Shown here in pieces: positions 25,111 through 36,616 of a DNA stretch of 64,000 nucleotides. This DNA comes from Hemileia vastatrix. Taxonomy: Eukaryota > Basidiomycota > Pucciniomycetes > Pucciniales > Zaghouaniaceae. Each line of letters starts with the position of its first letter. Positions within the stretch are counted from its first letter, which is position 1. The notes under the pieces were generated by a model, which was given only the letters and a program-made list of their open reading frames with translations, was not told where the DNA came from and made no database searches. Location of the stretch: NCBI GenBank assembly GCA_030280995.1, contig JASXTE010000001.1:27659106-27723105 (forward strand), written 5' to 3'. The position numbers and the translations under genes were made by a program.

Positions 25111-25656
25111 ATATACCATATTTTTTGAATGCCACCCACTCCCAAATATTTAATAGTGCTGAGGACAATCTGTGGTAATAACAAAAGGGAGGTTGGACAA
25201 ACATGCCTTTCATGAGATTCTCTATACTTCTTTTTAATTTTGATACACTTTTACAGAATAGTCGGGATATATAATATTGATAATCTTTCTATAGGCAAAA
25301 GTGGTGCCATTTAGTTGACCCAAATAAGAGTGAAAGAAAAAAAAAAAAAAAAAAAAAAGGGAAATATAATTGAACAAGGAAAAAGCCTAGATACTTGTTT
25401 ATTCAAGTAAGAATTTTGGAAAAAAAAAAAAGGATTATAATCTTACCATAAAATGTTTATCCCTGTTTTCACTAGAAAATTTGCTGTAGACACCAGGAAA
25501 AAAATGTTGGAACCTGCTAGCAGGTGTCTCACCACAATTAAACTATCATAGTTCAATCAGGAATAAGCAACTGCTGGCAGGTGCCAGCTTTCTTTTTTCA
25601 GGTGAAAGATTGGCTTTTTTAGCATTTGTTTTTGTTTTTGTTTTTGTCAAGGGGTC
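25111..25656. other. intergenic stretch upstream of RPL8
   Basis: No gene is recognised. Two poly(A) runs lie at about 25338-25358 and 25421-25431. Confidence 0.5.
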
Positions 25657-26896
25657 TGTCAGCCAGGCTATTCCAGGAGTCCAGTAAATGATATGTTAAC
25701 TTATAGGACCTGAAAGAGGGCGTATGAATTATATTTAATGTATATAAATTAATATTTTATTGCATAATAAAATTATATAAATATCTTATTACATATAAGT
25801 GTTATATTGATTTTATTGTTTATATAAATTTTATACATTTAAATTAAACATAATATATTTTATATTCTACAAATAATGGCGCATTTTTATGTATTTAATA
25901 ATTATAAGTTAATATTTAATTAATTGAAAATATATATTATAATTATAAGTGTAAAATTGACTTATAATATAATTAAATTAATTATTTACATTTATATATT
26001 AAATTACATCTTTCATATAGTATTAAACAATAAGTAATGACGCTTCTTTTGACCCTTAATTGTGTCAGGAAGAAAATTAAATAAATTATAATACTTATTT
26101 TATAAAATAGTATTATAATTTCTCAAATTAATTTAATTAATTGTTTCAGTTAACTAGTATTTAACTACATAAGTGAAAACAATTAAATTATATAAACTTA
26201 TGCTGAATTAAATTGATTGCATACCTTGTTGTGTCAAAACATGTCAATTGTTTCACTTAGAAATACTGAAAACAGATTGTATTACTTGTTTTGATTTGTT
26301 TTTCCCATAGTTATTAGATCACATGGTTGTTTAGTTACTTATTAATCTATAGAAACTAATTTGGGGAATTTGGGATGGGAATTTTACAGTCTTAATTGGG
26401 ATACTTGTTATTTTTCGTATATTTTTCTCTTAGTTACTATGTTACAAATGTCTACTCTTATTATTTTGTTTTACTTCATTACTCTTTTGTATATAGTCAT
26501 TTGTAGCGCTTCAGGGGACCATTGCCTATAAAAGGGCCTTGGATAATCCCTTGTAGAGGCATCACTTACTATATACTCAACAATTTAACATATTTTATTA
26601 TAACCATTTGATTATTATTTTTATTAGTATTACAAATCTAATTTAAATTTTATATAACAAATTAAAGGTTGCAATAAGTCTGATAGTAATTACAGTGCTT
26701 GCCGCGCAGAACCCTTACTTGAAATAATAATATTATTAATAAAACCTCATCTTTTGTCACCTCTCAAGATACTCGTTGTTGGTTTTCTTTTAAATAAATT
26801 AAATAATATTTTACATCTTGTTTTCTTTTTATCTTCTCCTTGTCCTCCTCCTTTTCTCCCTTTTTCCTCTTCCCTCTTCTAGACAACTGACCGACA
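25657..26896 (+). repeat. solo LTR, family 2
   Basis: It starts TGTCAGCCAGGCTATTCCAG and ends CTTCTAGACAACTGACCGAC plus A, 1240 bases. Exact 5-bp duplications GGGTC flank it (25652-25656 and 26897-26901). It aligns with 16248-17532 over its whole length. No internal coding region is left. Confidence 0.94.
26527..26534 (+). promoter_or_regulatory. TATA box of family-2 LTR
   Basis: TATAAAAG followed by GGCCTTGG, at the same relative position as in the other family-2 LTRs. Confidence 0.55.
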
Positions 26897-26906
26897 GGGT
26901 CCTAAT

Positions 26907-27703
26907 TGTCAGCCAGGCTACTAGACTTAACCGGTATAATAATTGATTATTTTACTGATTTGAAGCCACGCCCCTTCTTCTTACTAATAATTAATTATCT
27001 ACTTAAGTATTACTTACAATTAACTAGTTAAGTACAATAAGTAGTATAAATAAAATGTCCCCTACAATTTTACTCCCTAACACCGTGCTCAATAGTATAA
27101 GTCAATGGGAATAAAATTTAATAATAAAATTATAATAAAAAAACTTTAAAACAATTATATTACCTCAGTGAGAGATCTGGAATCCCGTGAAAGTAATATA
27201 ATTAATTAATTATTGTGTAATTAATTGTGACAGTCCAAGGAACTCAAACTTTATTGCTAATAAATTTGATGCCCTTGTTGACGTACCAGTTTATTTATTT
27301 CTTATGTCATATATGTACTCCTTTTCTTTGTTATCCTTTTTCTCACACTCTTACAGTAGATGGTGTAAATTCTGTAAATTTATTCCCTCATGTTTTGCCT
27401 ATAAAAGGCCTCTTACTTTGTGCTTTTCAAGATATTCCTTCATCACTTACTTTATTATTACAATTACAATACAACACTTATTTCTATATTTTATAACCTT
27501 AGTATTTACAACAGCGTAATTCTAATCTATAATCTATATTAAAATTTTAAAACTACCTCTTTTAATTGAGTAAATCAATCATTTTGATTAAAAAATATGT
27601 ACTATTCTTTGAGAGTTCAATAAAGCCCTAAATTTCCTCGTAAAAACCTTGAACCAATCTTCTAGACCAAATAAACCCCTTGACACTAGCAGCCTGGCTG
27701 ACA
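26907..27703 (+). repeat. solo LTR, family 1, with an inverted 18-bp tail
   Basis: It starts TGTCAGCCAGGCTACTAG, five bases after the preceding LTR's target duplication. The family-1 body ends CCCCTTGACA at 27685. CTAGCAGCCTGGCTGACA (27686-27703) follows; it is the reverse complement of a family-1 LTR start. The flanks are CTAAT (26902-26906) and GTAAT (27704-27708), one mismatch. It is related to the LTRs of gypsy A and B. Confidence 0.88.
27400..27407 (+). promoter_or_regulatory. TATA box of family-1 LTR
   Basis: TATAAAAG followed by GCC. Family-1 copies at 60415 and in gypsy B have a TATA-like segment at the same place. Confidence 0.5.
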
Positions 27704-28041
27704 GTAATAATAAATAAATAAAAAATAAAATTACAAAGTTTTTTCAGTATTTTTTTTGAGTCATAATTATATTCTAAGACTAATTGATAAAATACAATCA
27801 AAAACAACTATATGATACAAGGGTAATTCTTAACATCTTACATCCTTTTTAAGTCTACAATATAAAATGGGATACAAAAAAAGCTAAAAAAAATAATAAA
27901 TAAATAAAAGACAAAAAAAATAGTGTTGGTTAAACTTTAGTCATCATACAAGCCAAATTTCTCTTCCCCCCAAACCCTTAATCTTCATAAAAAAATAATA
28001 ATAAAAATTGAAAAAAATGAAAATGGATTAACACTCTCACT
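27704..28041. other. AT-rich stretch between solo LTRs
   Basis: No gene recognised. It ends with CTCAC, one copy of the next LTR's target duplication. Confidence 0.5.
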
Positions 28042-29543
28042 GTCAGCCTGTATATCCCCAGGACTGAGTAAAAAGTACTTATAAGTTATGTTAAACACAT
28101 GAACTAGACATGGGAATAATAAATAAGAGTACACAAATAGTATACATAAGTAAAATTATGATAATACACAAAACAATGCCATTATAACACCTTATATACA
28201 CGCATATATCCACCTTTTATAGGTCTTATGTACTTAATATTAAGTTGGAATATGTTAGGGTAATCTTAAGAACCTTAAGTATAAGGCTACATAATTTTTA
28301 AGTACACTTAAAGCTGTTATATTCATTGTTTTATGCAAAAAAACAAGAAATGCGCTTTATTTCACTTAAAAGTTGACTATATGCGCTATAAAATTGAGAA
28401 TATCAAAATTGTGCTTTGACATATCAATTGGGCTCATTTAGAACTATTGATTTGGCTATTTAAATGCATAAAAATAACACTTTTCAAATTTGGTGTTTTT
28501 TATGCCAGAAATGGCTTCTGTGTACTGGCCACATACTGCCTGCTTTTTTCCCGTGTGAATAGCTTCATTTTTAGCAAAGTTAGCTTTTTCACACTATAAT
28601 TACCCCACATTCTACGCCCACTGTGGGGAAACACACTAAAATAGGCGACAGGCGCTTATTTAGTGTCCTAGCTTAATTAATAATGCATTGACCTTGTTTA
28701 TATGCACTAATTTCATTAATAACCTCACTCTTGGCACTTTATTTCATCACCACGCTTAAATTCGCCTAATTTTAGTCAAGGATTTACCCGTGCAAGCGCC
28801 TGCCAAGAACTGCATGTAGTTACCCCACATCTCACGCTCTTTTTTAAGCTTTTGGGTGGTTTCTCAGTCAATTTTGGTTATTTTTGAATGGGAATTTCAC
28901 ATAGTATAATGTCAGGATTAGCCCCATTATTTCTACAGTCAATCCCCCTTATTATTAAGCTATTATTAACCTTAAAAAGTCTCCTTTAGTCTTTAATATT
29001 ATTGTTTTATACGCATATACTCTCTTTTTGTCTTTTTCTTTAATTTTGATGGATTTCCCTTATTATTACAGGATTTTGGCGGTTGTTACTCTTCTAATTA
29101 TGTCATGGGTTACTAGGAATGTTGATGGGCATGTCTATTAGTTGTTTAGAGGCGTCATTAACTGTGTATTGGGTGGTACATCAAGGGAATCATTGGGGAA
29201 CTCAGTGTGTATAAAAGAAGGAGGTTTTTGGGTTGTATTTCTTCATTCTTTATCATTTACAATTTACACAATATAACCAAACCAATTACAATACATATCA
29301 ATTAGTACTTTTATAAGACTTTTGAATAGTATCTGAATTATAAAATCTATTTTTCTACCAACTACAAAGATTGTAAGCCATATATAAAATTAGTGAGAAT
29401 TATATTACTGAGACCTTTAATTTTGATTAAATTTTACAACTTAGTGGATTAGTACTACAGTATTCATATAGGACCATTAAAATCTTCTAGACAACTGACT
29501 ATTCAAGCTAGTTCACGTCCTTGTACTTGACCTTAGCCTGACA
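28042..29543 (+). repeat. solo LTR, family 3 (1502 bp)
   Basis: It starts TGTCAGCCTGTATATCCCCA and ends CTTAGCCTGACA. Exact 5-bp duplications CTCAC flank it (28037-28041 and 29544-29548). It aligns with 62110-63806. It shares the CTTCTAGACAACTGA block near the 3' end with family 2. Confidence 0.93.
29210..29217 (+). promoter_or_regulatory. TATA box of family-3 LTR
   Basis: TATAAAAG followed by a purine run; the second family-3 copy has the same box at 63481-63488. Confidence 0.55.
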
Positions 29544-29639
29544 CTCACACACACGCACACACAAAAAAAAAACTTTATCACCATCACCAAAAAATAAAAA
29601 CCTCCCCATTCTCATAAAATTTCCTAACCAAAAAAAACA

Positions 29640-30180
29640 AACTAAAAAGTAAAAGAAAGAAAAAAAATAAATAAAAATAAATAAATAAATAAAAATAAAA
29701 ATAAAAATAAAAATAAAAATAAAAATAAAAATAAAAATAAAAAATAAAAATAAAAATAAAAATAAAAATAAAAATAAAAATAAAAATAAAGATAAAGATA
29801 AAGATAAAGATAAAGATAAAAATAAAAATAAAAATAAAAATAAAAATAAAAATAAAAATAAAAATAAAAATAAAAATAAAAATAAAAATAAAAATAAAAA
29901 TAAAAATAAAAATAAAAATAAAAATAAAAATAAAAATAAAAATGAAAATAAAAATAAAAATAAAAATAAAAATAAAAATAAAAATAAAAATAAAAATAAA
30001 AATAAAAATAAAAATAAAAATAAAAATAAAAATAAAAATAAAAATAAAAATAAAAATAAAAATAAAAATAAAAATAAAAATAAAAATAAAAATAAAAATA
30101 AAAATAAAAATAAAAATAAAAGGAAAAAGAAAAAGAAAAAGGAAAAGGAAAAGAGAAAAATAAGAATAAAAAGAAAAAGA
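29640..30180. repeat. (TAAAAA)n hexanucleotide microsatellite
   Basis: About 70 nearly perfect TAAAAA units run from about 29690 to 30120. An internal block of TAAAGA variants lies at about 29787-29819, and an AAAAAG/AAAAGG-type tail follows to 30180. The long hydrophobic or lysine-rich readings here are products of the repeat, not genes. Confidence 0.95.
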
Positions 30181-30757
30181 AAAATGAATTTTTTGTTTCT
30201 CTGTTCTTTCATTTCCTTTGACTCAAATAAGAAATTTAAGCAGTTTTTTTTCACCAATTTTATCAAACACCGAGTGAATAGTCAGAATAAATCTTACTCT
30301 CTCATTCTCTCTCTCTTTTAACTCCTAGAAGCAGTATGAAAGACCTTTACTTGAGTACAATGAATGGATCAAAAAGGATGTATTATTTGATGTAACCAAA
30401 CAAAAAATTTTCATCAAATTTTCCTATTTCTACATTCAGAATTTTATCCCACATCCTTCTAGTAAAGTTACATTTATGATTACCTGTAGATGTTTCCTTC
30501 CTCTTCTTGAGTAATGCTGATAGTATGTTCATGAGTAAAATCAACCACGAAATCCTAAATGCCCCACAAACATTCAAGTCAACATACATTGATAAGTCAA
30601 AGGAAGATAAAACTTTTGAATCAATTTTTGAAGAATTTAATTGGTTAGTATAATATGTATATATATATGTAAAAGTCTACTACAATATTATAGATGGTAG
30701 AAGAATAAAATTTTAAATGAAAGCGCATAACAATAGATAGTCTGGGGCAGGAATTTT
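30181..30757. other. stretch downstream of TSNAX
   Basis: No gene is recognised with confidence; it probably includes the 3' untranslated region of TSNAX. Confidence 0.45.
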
Positions 30758-32076
30758 CATACAGTCTGAATTGAAATGAATAGTCACATGAATTCGTTTC
30801 ACGTACCAAAAGATGATCGGAAATCCATTTCTCATTATCTCCATACTCCGCACTCCCGATTACAATCGCATAGGCAGCACGCTCAATTTTGATAATTGAG
30901 CTATCTAAAGTACTCACTGAATTCAAATGAAACAAATGGGGAGAAGGAAACAACAGTCAAAATACAACATACTGATAAATCAGGCCCTTTATCGAATTAA
31001 TGAACCAAAAACAAAACTTGACATACTCTTTTTAGATAATTGCCAAACTCTGGGTACAAGGGGGTCCAATTCTGTACAAGAGAAGTCAAAATGTTTATAT
31101 TTGAAATTAGATTAGCAGGTCTTGTATAACAAATCAAATTAGTGAGATGAATTGAAACGATCCAGCTGCACAGACCTGATTTTAAAGTTCTAAGGAACGC
31201 ACAAACATCTCTAGCACAGCCACGACTGCCTCTCCCAATAGCATTGATTGCATACCTATTTAGGTGACATTCGACCAATTTAAAAATACGATATAAAGAG
31301 ATTAGACCATCTTTCGCAAACGAACATATTCGATAATAGTAAAATTGAAAATAAAAAGGTTGACAAAGATTCCTTTTACAAACCTAGTCAGCTCACCAGC
31401 AAGATCGGCAATACCAAGCAAATAATTCTCCTCAGAAAATATAACCCTAACCATCAAATCATAATCTTTGGAATTATCGGCTGGGCGTGTCACGAATTTC
31501 ATCAAGTCTGTGAGAGATACTAAAGATTGAGTGCGAAGATAGTGAAGATAGGATATTGCTTCAGTCTAGAATAGATTTAATCAATTAGATTAGATTTCAG
31601 CCCAGAGCTACGGATAGCAAATCAGATGAGACTGACAAACTCTTGAATAGCAGGAGAAAACGCGCGTTGATACCTAAGCCAGTGAAAACAGAACCATCAT
31701 GATAAGTGTGCAATAAATAAGACAAATGAAATCAAAAGGGGAAGATGTACTTGTAGAAAAGAGTAGGATCATCGACGAGAGAGAAAAGGAGATGAAAAAG
31801 GGAATTGATGTGATCTAAAAGGTTGTTAGCCTGCGTAAAGCGTGAACGCGTCGAGGAAGCAGGCTGATGTTGTATGCGGTGTAGGGCAAAGATGAGTTTT
31901 TTGGACTGGGCAGTAATGTCACGTGACGTCTTGATGATGGCTTCTCGCGTGTTGTGCTAAGGGACAAAAAGAGATAATTGAGAGCTCAGAGCGAGGACAG
32001 AAGATGAAAAACACAAGTCCTCTGCTGCACACACTTCATTGTCCAGTTCATCGCACAGGGCAGCAAAGTTGGCCAT
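30758..32076 (-). CDS. TSNAX: translin-associated factor X (TRAX) homologue, eight exons
   Basis: TRAX is the catalytic partner of translin in the C3PO endoribonuclease, which clears RNA fragments and processes tRNA. Proposed exons on the minus strand are 32076-32035, 31956-31751, 31673-31637, 31565-31384, 31255-31176, 31071-31027, 30916-30807 and a short last exon 30766-30758. All introns are GT-AG, and the frame stays open for about 236 residues; fission-yeast Trax has a similar size. REAIIKTSRDITAQSKKLI matches the N-terminal translin helix. QEFTEAISYLHYLRTQSL holds the two glutamates that correspond to human E126 and E129. YLLGIADLAGELTR holds the aspartate and glutamate that correspond to D193 and E197. 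The catalytic set is thus complete. The C-terminal end is uncertain, since reading through the last donor gives a longer tail. It is flanked by a microsatellite and an LTR. Confidence 0.88.
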
Positions 32077-32560
32077 GTGTTTCGTGTTGTTTCTGCCTGT
32101 GATGGGTGGCGAATTTGCAGGCTGGACGACCAAGTGTTTAAGGTTTTAGCGGAATCATCTTATGCATCGCGATCGATATTGCATGTCCTTCTTCCCCTTC
32201 ATAATGCTTTGGCAAGGATCTCTTTCTGCATTCAAAGTGTTTTCGTGCTACTTGGGAGATACAATTTTAGAAAAATTAATGTCACAGTGGTGCAAATTAA
32301 TCAGATGTTTTTTCTATTTAATTGAAAATAGGTTTTCTACTCTTCATCTTTTGATCTATGAAGTCTCATTTGGCGTGGGCTAAAAATTTCAGCATTTAAA
32401 TCAAGAAAAAGTAAGAGAAAATGGGCGAGCAATAAATCTCTTTTCCATCAGCCTTCGAAAAAACAAAAAAAACAAAAAAATGAAAGGGTTATAAAATTAA
32501 ACATACCAAATAAAAAATAGAAAGAATAAGAACTACTTTGACTGGAGGATTGGTGGTTTC
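32077..32560. other. upstream flank of TSNAX
   Basis: An open plus-strand reading of about 80 codons occurs but shows no recognised domain; it overlaps the region where the TSNAX promoter should be. No gene is called. Confidence 0.45.
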
Positions 32561-33120
32561 TGTCAGCCAGGCTATCTCAGGAGCCCAGTAAATTATATAA
32601 TAAATTAATGGAATCATTTAAGGGAATAATGCTATACATTTTATGTAGCTACAATAAAATATCTTATTGAATAAAATTATATAAATATTTTATAAGTAAA
32701 ATAATTATTATATTCATTGTTAAGAAAATTTTTATTGCATAAAAAGATATTATATTCTATAACATCATGGCGCATTTTGTATGTATTTAAAATTTCTAAA
32801 TTAATAAATTGATTATTTAAAGTTATATCATAAGTGTAATAATAAATTTAACTTATAATGTAATTACAATTTAAATGATAAAAATAATATAAACTAAATA
32901 CAACTTATCATATAATACTATCCATAAATATTGGGCGCTTCCTTGACCCTTAAGTGTGTCACTAAAATTACTAAATTAATTAAATTACTTATTTAATATG
33001 ATAAATTTAAATTCTCACTATAAATAAGTTTTTTTTAAATTAATTAATTGTTTCAATTAAATTACTTGAAATAGTTAAAAAAATTAATTTAATTTTCATT
33101 ATACTGAATTAAGATTTATT

Positions 33121-33260
33121 AGGGGGTATCAATGTTCAGGGATCCGCAATTAGGGATCAGGAATTTTTTTTCCCGGGATCAGACATTATTAATTGCGGAA
33201 GATTCTTATCCACTAGCCCCAGGGCTAGTGGATAAGAAATCCACGATAATGCATTATCCC
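33121..33260. repeat. left terminal and subterminal repeats of H1
   Basis: After AGGGGGTATCAATGTT come CCGCAATTAG and its inverse TAATTGCGG. Then a near-perfect palindrome (about 33205-33235) has 14-bp arms, TTATCCACTAGCCC and its complement. The matching end of H2 is its inverse at 46800-46926. Confidence 0.85.
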
Positions 33261-33500
33261 GCCTCTTATACCCCAATTTCCATTCCTAATTCCTGATCCC
33301 AAACTCATCTCATCCATGATGGATTTTTAAGAAAGTCACATGACTTATAATTGCTGATGCCATCCTTAAGTATTTCCTCACTCTATGCTACTTAATTTTG
33401 GTGGCGAACACTTAAGTTTTTTTTCTATCTACACACCCCAACTGCACATTTGGCAGTGAATTCCCACTTCCCTCATCACATAACCCTTTCACCGGCAACA

Positions 33501-34760
33501 ATGAAACACCTCTCTACTAGGAAGCTACTTCACTCAACAATGAATGCTATCACTTTTCTTTTAGTTCTTTACTATAAATCTGACTCTGATTTGGAAGATA
33601 CTTTAGCTTATATGTGTTTTCTTTCCAAAAAGCGTTACATCATCACCAGGGGGCCAAATCTTTATCATGATCCCCGATATGATCTGGCCTCCATTCTCAA
33701 CATTCCTCATTTAAACTTCACACAACTTTTTAGAACTTCTCCCGATTCTTTCTTCAAACTTTATCAACTCATCTCCAATCATCCTATCTTCCATAACAAT
33801 TCTCATAACAAACAGCGTAATCGTGCCATCCAACTTGCTGTTGCTCTATGTCGCTTTGGCTCAAATGGAAATGGTGCTGCCGTAAGACATTTGGATAATC
33901 TCTTTAACATAGGATATGGTACCGTGATATTATACACCAAGCGCTGTATGATTGCTATCCTTTCCCTCAAGTCTCAAACTCTTGCTTGGCCAACTCCAGA
34001 ACAGCAACTTGAATCCTCTCAAGTAATGCAAGCTGAAGGTTTCCCTGGCTGTATAGGTTTTGTTGATGGCACAACCATCCCTTTGAGTCAAAAGCCTGCT
34101 CATGATGGCAACCATTATTTTGATCGCAAAAAAAGGTTTCTTCAAAATCTTCTCCAAGTTCTTATCTTTCACAATCTAACTTTTAATCTTCTTTCTAGAT
34201 ACTCTATTGCCGTTCAACTTGTATGCGATGTCAATAAAAAATTTATTGCTTTTCACAGTGGCTGCCCTGGATCATGTCATGACTCTTCCGTCTTCCAAAG
34301 AATGAGGATTTCTCAATCCCCTGAATCATACTTTGACGAATCTCAGTACCTCCTTGCAGACTCAGCATATGCAAGTGGAAGGTACATTATACCTGCTTTC
34401 CGTGGTGCAACTTCAGAAAATGACCCCAAAACTAAATTTAATTATCACCTTGCACAATCAAGAGTACGAATCGAACATGCTATAGGTATTTTAAAGGGAC
34501 AATTTTCTAGTCTTCGGGAGCTCAGAATCCAATTTCAAAAAAAATTGGAGATCAAAACTGCAAATCATTGGATCTTGACTTGCGTAATACTCCACAATAT
34601 TCTAGCTGATTTAAAGGATGAGTGGAATGATCTTTATGAAGAAGAGGATCCTGAACCACCACTGGCACTCCCCTCCCTTGATTCACAAATCATTCAATCA
34701 ACCGGCATACGCCCCATTATAATGCCAATTACTCTTCAACATTTCTCTTCACCCTTTTAA
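33501..34760 (+). CDS. PIF/Harbinger DDE transposase, H1 (intact)
   Basis: The ATG at 33501 opens 419 residues (MKHLSTRKLL) without introns or stops. The fold is of the DDE_Tnp_4 type. The proposed catalytic residues are D189 in GFVDGTTIPLSQ, D261 in GSCHDSSVFQ and E325 in RIEHAIGILKG. A helical N-terminal region with an FRTSPDSFFKLYQLI helix may bind DNA. It cuts the element out and inserts it with a 3-bp duplication. It differs from the H2 copy at roughly twenty residues. The acidic C-terminus (YEEEDPEPPLA) is shared. An upstream in-frame TTG would extend it by 17 residues, but ATG is the likelier eukaryotic start. Confidence 0.95.
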   Translation: MKHLSTRKLLHSTMNAITFLLVLYYKSDSDLEDTLAYMCFLSKKRYIITRGPNLYHDPRYDLASILNIPHLNFTQLFRTSPDSFFKLYQLISNHPIFHNNSHNKQRNRAIQLAVALCRFGSNGNGAAVRHLDNLFNIGYGTVILYTKRCMIAILSLKSQTLAWPTPEQQLESSQVMQAEGFPGCIGFVDGTTIPLSQKPAHDGNHYFDRKKRFLQNLLQVLIFHNLTFNLLSRYSIAVQLVCDVNKKFIAFHSGCPGSCHDSSVFQRMRISQSPESYFDESQYLLADSAYASGRYIIPAFRGATSENDPKTKFNYHLAQSRVRIEHAIGILKGQFSSLRELRIQFQKKLEIKTANHWILTCVILHNILADLKDEWNDLYEEEDPEPPLALPSLDSQIIQSTGIRPIIMPITLQHFSSPF

Positions 34761-35109
34761 TTTTTAATTTTTATGTTTTCATACTTTCCAAATGTCCTCT
34801 TTGTGTACTTTAATCACTTGGTTTTGTATTTTGGTTTGTTGCATATTCATTTTTTTTTTTGAATTTACGGTGAATATCTTTTTTTTGGATGGCTCATTGG
34901 TTTTCTTTCACTTCCTCAACATGAAATCGCATATTTTCTTATATCGCATATTTTGTCAGTGATTTTTTTTTTCATTCATCACTCATATCCTTTTCATCCT
35001 CTCCTCAAACATCCCTCAAATATTTTGGTTGCATTTATTTTCTCAACTCAACTCACCAGGTAGGTCATTTTTTTTCTTTTTTCATGGTTTTTTATTTGCT
35101 AATCATGAT

Positions 35110-35140
<31 letters not shown>

Positions 35141-35278
35141 TGCTTTTTTTTTGCTTTTTTTTTTGGTTTTTTTGTTTTTTTTGTAAGTGCTTCTATTATT
35201 TTTGTTCTAGGGTAAACTAATTTTTGTTTTGCTTTTTTCTCTTTTTTATCTTTTTATTTTTTTGTTTTTTTTTCTCTC

Positions 35279-35990
35279 CTTCACCTCTCTTTATGATCCT
35301 CAAGCCCCCCCTTTTTCCCTCTCTTTACCTGTCTCTGACCCCCTTTTTACCCCCTTTTTAGCTGCCTCAAATCCCCCCTTTCCCCCCTCTTTAGGTCCCT
35401 CATCACCCCCTTTCCCCTCTTTTTAGGTGCTTCAATACTCCCCCCTTCCCCTCTCTTTATGTCCCTCAAACCCCCCCCTTCACCTCTCTTTTGGCGCCTC
35501 AAACCCCCCCTTCACCTCTCTTTACCCACATCAAACCCCCCCTTTCCCTCTCTTTAGGCGCCTCAAACACCCCCCCTTCCCCCCCTACCTAATCATTATA
35601 TCCTCCTCTACCCCCCCCCCCCCCCCCCTGTTTATTAACGAACGATCGTTATAGATCGTTTGTTAACATGGAGGTGGGGGGGGGGTGGGTGTTGGGGAAA
35701 GGGTTTGGGAGGGGGTAAGGAGATTGGAAGGGGGGGGTTTGAGGTACCTAAGGAGAGGGGAATGGGGGGGTTTGAGGTGCCTAAGGAGAGGGGAATGGGG
35801 GGGTTTGAGGTGCCTAAGGAGAGGGGAATGGGGGGGGGGGTTTGAGGGAGCTAAAGAGGGGGGAATGGGGGGGGTTTGAGGCAGCTAATGAGGGGGGAAG
35901 GAGGGTGATGAGGGACCTAAAGAGGGGGGAAAGGGGGGTATTTCAGGGGGATTTTGAGGCAGGCAAGGAGAGCATTTGAGGGGGAAAAGG
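35279..35990. repeat. large C-rich/G-rich imperfect palindrome in H1
   Basis: The left arm (about 35279-35630) repeats CTCTTTAGG and long C runs. The right arm (about 35660-35990) repeats GAGGTGCCTAAGGAGAGGGG and long G runs. The centre holds AACGATCGTT and AGATCGTTTGTTAAC. The arms are inverted copies and tandemly repetitive inside, so the region could fold into a long hairpin or G-quadruplexes. H2 and the other copies lack it. Open readings rich in proline or glycine here come from the repeats. Confidence 0.85.
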
Positions 35991-36049
35991 GGACTTTAAT
36001 GGGAGATAAAGATGGGTTACTAACTTTCAAATAAAGATACTAACAAATT

Positions 36050-36606
36050 TTTGTTTGTAATTTTGATTATTTTTTTTATTTTTTTTGCAGTAATATAGAA
36101 AAAAAAAATTTTTTTTTGCTGATAAGGACTGTCCCTCTTATTTACAAAACAAAAAAGGTTTATAATTTTATTTTTATTTTTTCTATCATTAATTTTTGTG
36201 ATTTTGATTTTAATTAAATAATTTTTTTAATTTTTAATTTTGATTTTACTGATTTTTTTTTTTTTTCATGATCTTGTGAGAAGGTTTTTAATAACCAATC
36301 TTCAGGTTCACTTTTAATTTTTTTTTTTTTTTTTTGTGTTTTAATTCTTACTGAAATTTTCTTTTTTGAATGAATTTAATTATTAATTTTTTTTAATAGG
36401 ATTTTGCTTTGATTGTGTTTTTTAAAATAAAACCTCAGGTTTTTTTTTTTTATAATTTTTTTTTTTGGAAAAATTTTTACTGATTTTTTGGTTTTTTTTT
36501 CAATTTTATTTTTAAAATAAAAAAACAGCTTTTTTTATTATTAGGTAGGAATTTTTTTTAAAAAAAATTTGAGTTAAAATTTTATTGACAATTAATTTTT
36601 TTTTCA
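36050..36606 (+). other. T-rich stretch before the Tet-like gene (possible 5' UTR intron)
   Basis: Almost all of it is poly(T) with short interruptions. It ends in TTTTTTTTCAG directly before the exon with the proposed start. A possible donor CAGGTAGGTC lies near 35058, so it may be part of a long leader intron. Confidence 0.4.
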
Positions 36607-36616
36607 GATCAAAAAA

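Noticed and set aside
29508..30266. Long open readings rich in leucine/phenylalanine (minus) or lysine/isoleucine (plus)
   Set aside because: They are produced by the TAAAAA repeat, which has no stops in some frames; there is no gene-like composition.
30383..30589. 68-codon minus-strand reading downstream of TSNAX
   Set aside because: No recognised domain and no splice link to TSNAX; likely chance or 3' untranslated sequence.
32077..32383. Open plus-strand readings upstream of TSNAX
   Set aside because: Short, no domain recognised, and they overlap the probable TSNAX promoter region.
33450..33500. N-terminal extension of the H1 and H2 transposases
   Set aside because: It begins at a TTG; the first ATG is at 33501 (46546 in H2).
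35229..35879. Proline-rich and glycine-rich open readings
   Set aside because: They come from the C-rich/G-rich palindrome and its tandem units; no domain, no conservation in H2.
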